From Candidatus Zipacnadia bacterium (GTDB taxonomy: Bacteria > Armatimonadota > Zipacnadia > Zipacnadales > UBA5352), in contig JALGUI010000052.1 of NCBI GenBank assembly GCA_029820915.1, forward strand, positions 1-14,497: a DNA stretch of 14,497 nt. Direction: 5' to 3'. The position numbers and the translations under genes were made by a program. Below, one piece after another: positions 14,435-14,497 of this stretch (its first letter is position 1; each line of letters starts with the position of its first letter). The notes beneath the pieces are model-generated. The model did no database searches, was not told the DNA's origin, and saw nothing but the letters and a program-made list of their open reading frames with translations.

Positions 14435-14497
14435 TCACGCCATCTCCACCGCCAGCGCCACCGCACGCTCGCGCTCCGCCAGACTGTGCGCCCACAG
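14435..14497 (-). CDS. C-terminal end of an unidentified protein, cut by the window edge
   Basis: The last 20 codons of a minus-strand gene, 'LWAHSLAERERAVALAVEMA', then TGA (14435-14437). The sequence is an Ala/Glu-rich amphipathic helix. Its stop lies 17 nt before the GTG of the Ala/Gly-rich gene, which fits the same operon. The fragment is too short to identify. Confidence 0.5.
   Translation of the reverse strand: MWAHSLAERERAVALAVEMA

Noticed and set aside
5172..14497. Genome-wide TAG recoding in the cassette
   Set aside because: Four genes in the window's minus-strand set (rpmH and those ending at 6315, 6977 and 13818) use TAG at sensible gene ends, so only local readthrough at 10667 is worth considering.
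1..14497. CRISPR array, tRNA, rRNA or insertion sequence
   Set aside because: No regularly spaced repeats, cloverleaf-type sequence or transposase-like protein was found on reading both strands.

Overview
The window is high-GC bacterial DNA carrying a conserved housekeeping operon, a phage-derived tail and lysis cassette, and the 3' part of a carbohydrate-active gene. All genes except the first lie on the minus strand. The housekeeping block (about 1797-5023, read right to left) is the textbook order rpmH-rnpA-yidD-yidC-jag (khpB), which in most bacteria sits next to dnaA and oriC. The organism cannot be named from this sequence. High GC, a DUF4091/GH123-like enzyme and a YidC with a signal peptide plus a helical periplasmic domain fit an uncultivated environmental diderm lineage (Armatimonadota- or Planctomycetota-like), but this is a low-confidence inference.

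Layout from left to right. 1-1730 (+): 3' portion of a DUF4091/GH123-like protein. 1744-1773: a perfect 14-bp hairpin between it and the convergent operon. 1797-5023 (-): jag, yidC, yidD, rnpA and rpmH. 5115-5143: a very good sigma70-type promoter for this operon, with a small hairpin touching the rpmH ribosome binding site. 5172-14497 (-): a dense cassette of phage character. Read in its own 5'->3' direction it has the end of an unknown gene, an Ala/Gly-rich protein, a 1006-residue multidomain (probably tail) protein, broken Asp-box (BNR) beta-propeller coding sequence, a 767-residue LamG-like plus tail-hub-like protein, a 71-residue protein, a tail-fibre-like protein, two small membrane proteins, an LLH-type holin and a zinc amidase endolysin.

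How it fits together: tail or baseplate genes followed by holin(s) and endolysin is the late module of a tailed phage or phage-derived particle. The amidase ends only 28 nt from the -35 box of the rpmH promoter and no terminator is visible there, so late transcription would be expected to run into the translation/membrane-insertion operon. No integrase, capsid, terminase or attachment site is visible. Whether this is a prophage edge, a domesticated tail cassette or a contig join cannot be decided from the window.

Most unusual sequence features: (i) an Asp-box propeller whose reading frame is broken twice, once by an apparent frameshift at the 3' end of the 1006-codon gene that also removes one Asp box, and once by an in-frame TAG; (ii) strong hairpins placed between a stop codon and the next ribosome binding site at three cassette junctions; (iii) the position of the whole module directly upstream of rpmH. 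There is no gene-free stretch longer than 150 nt. I saw no tRNA, rRNA, CRISPR array or insertion sequence.
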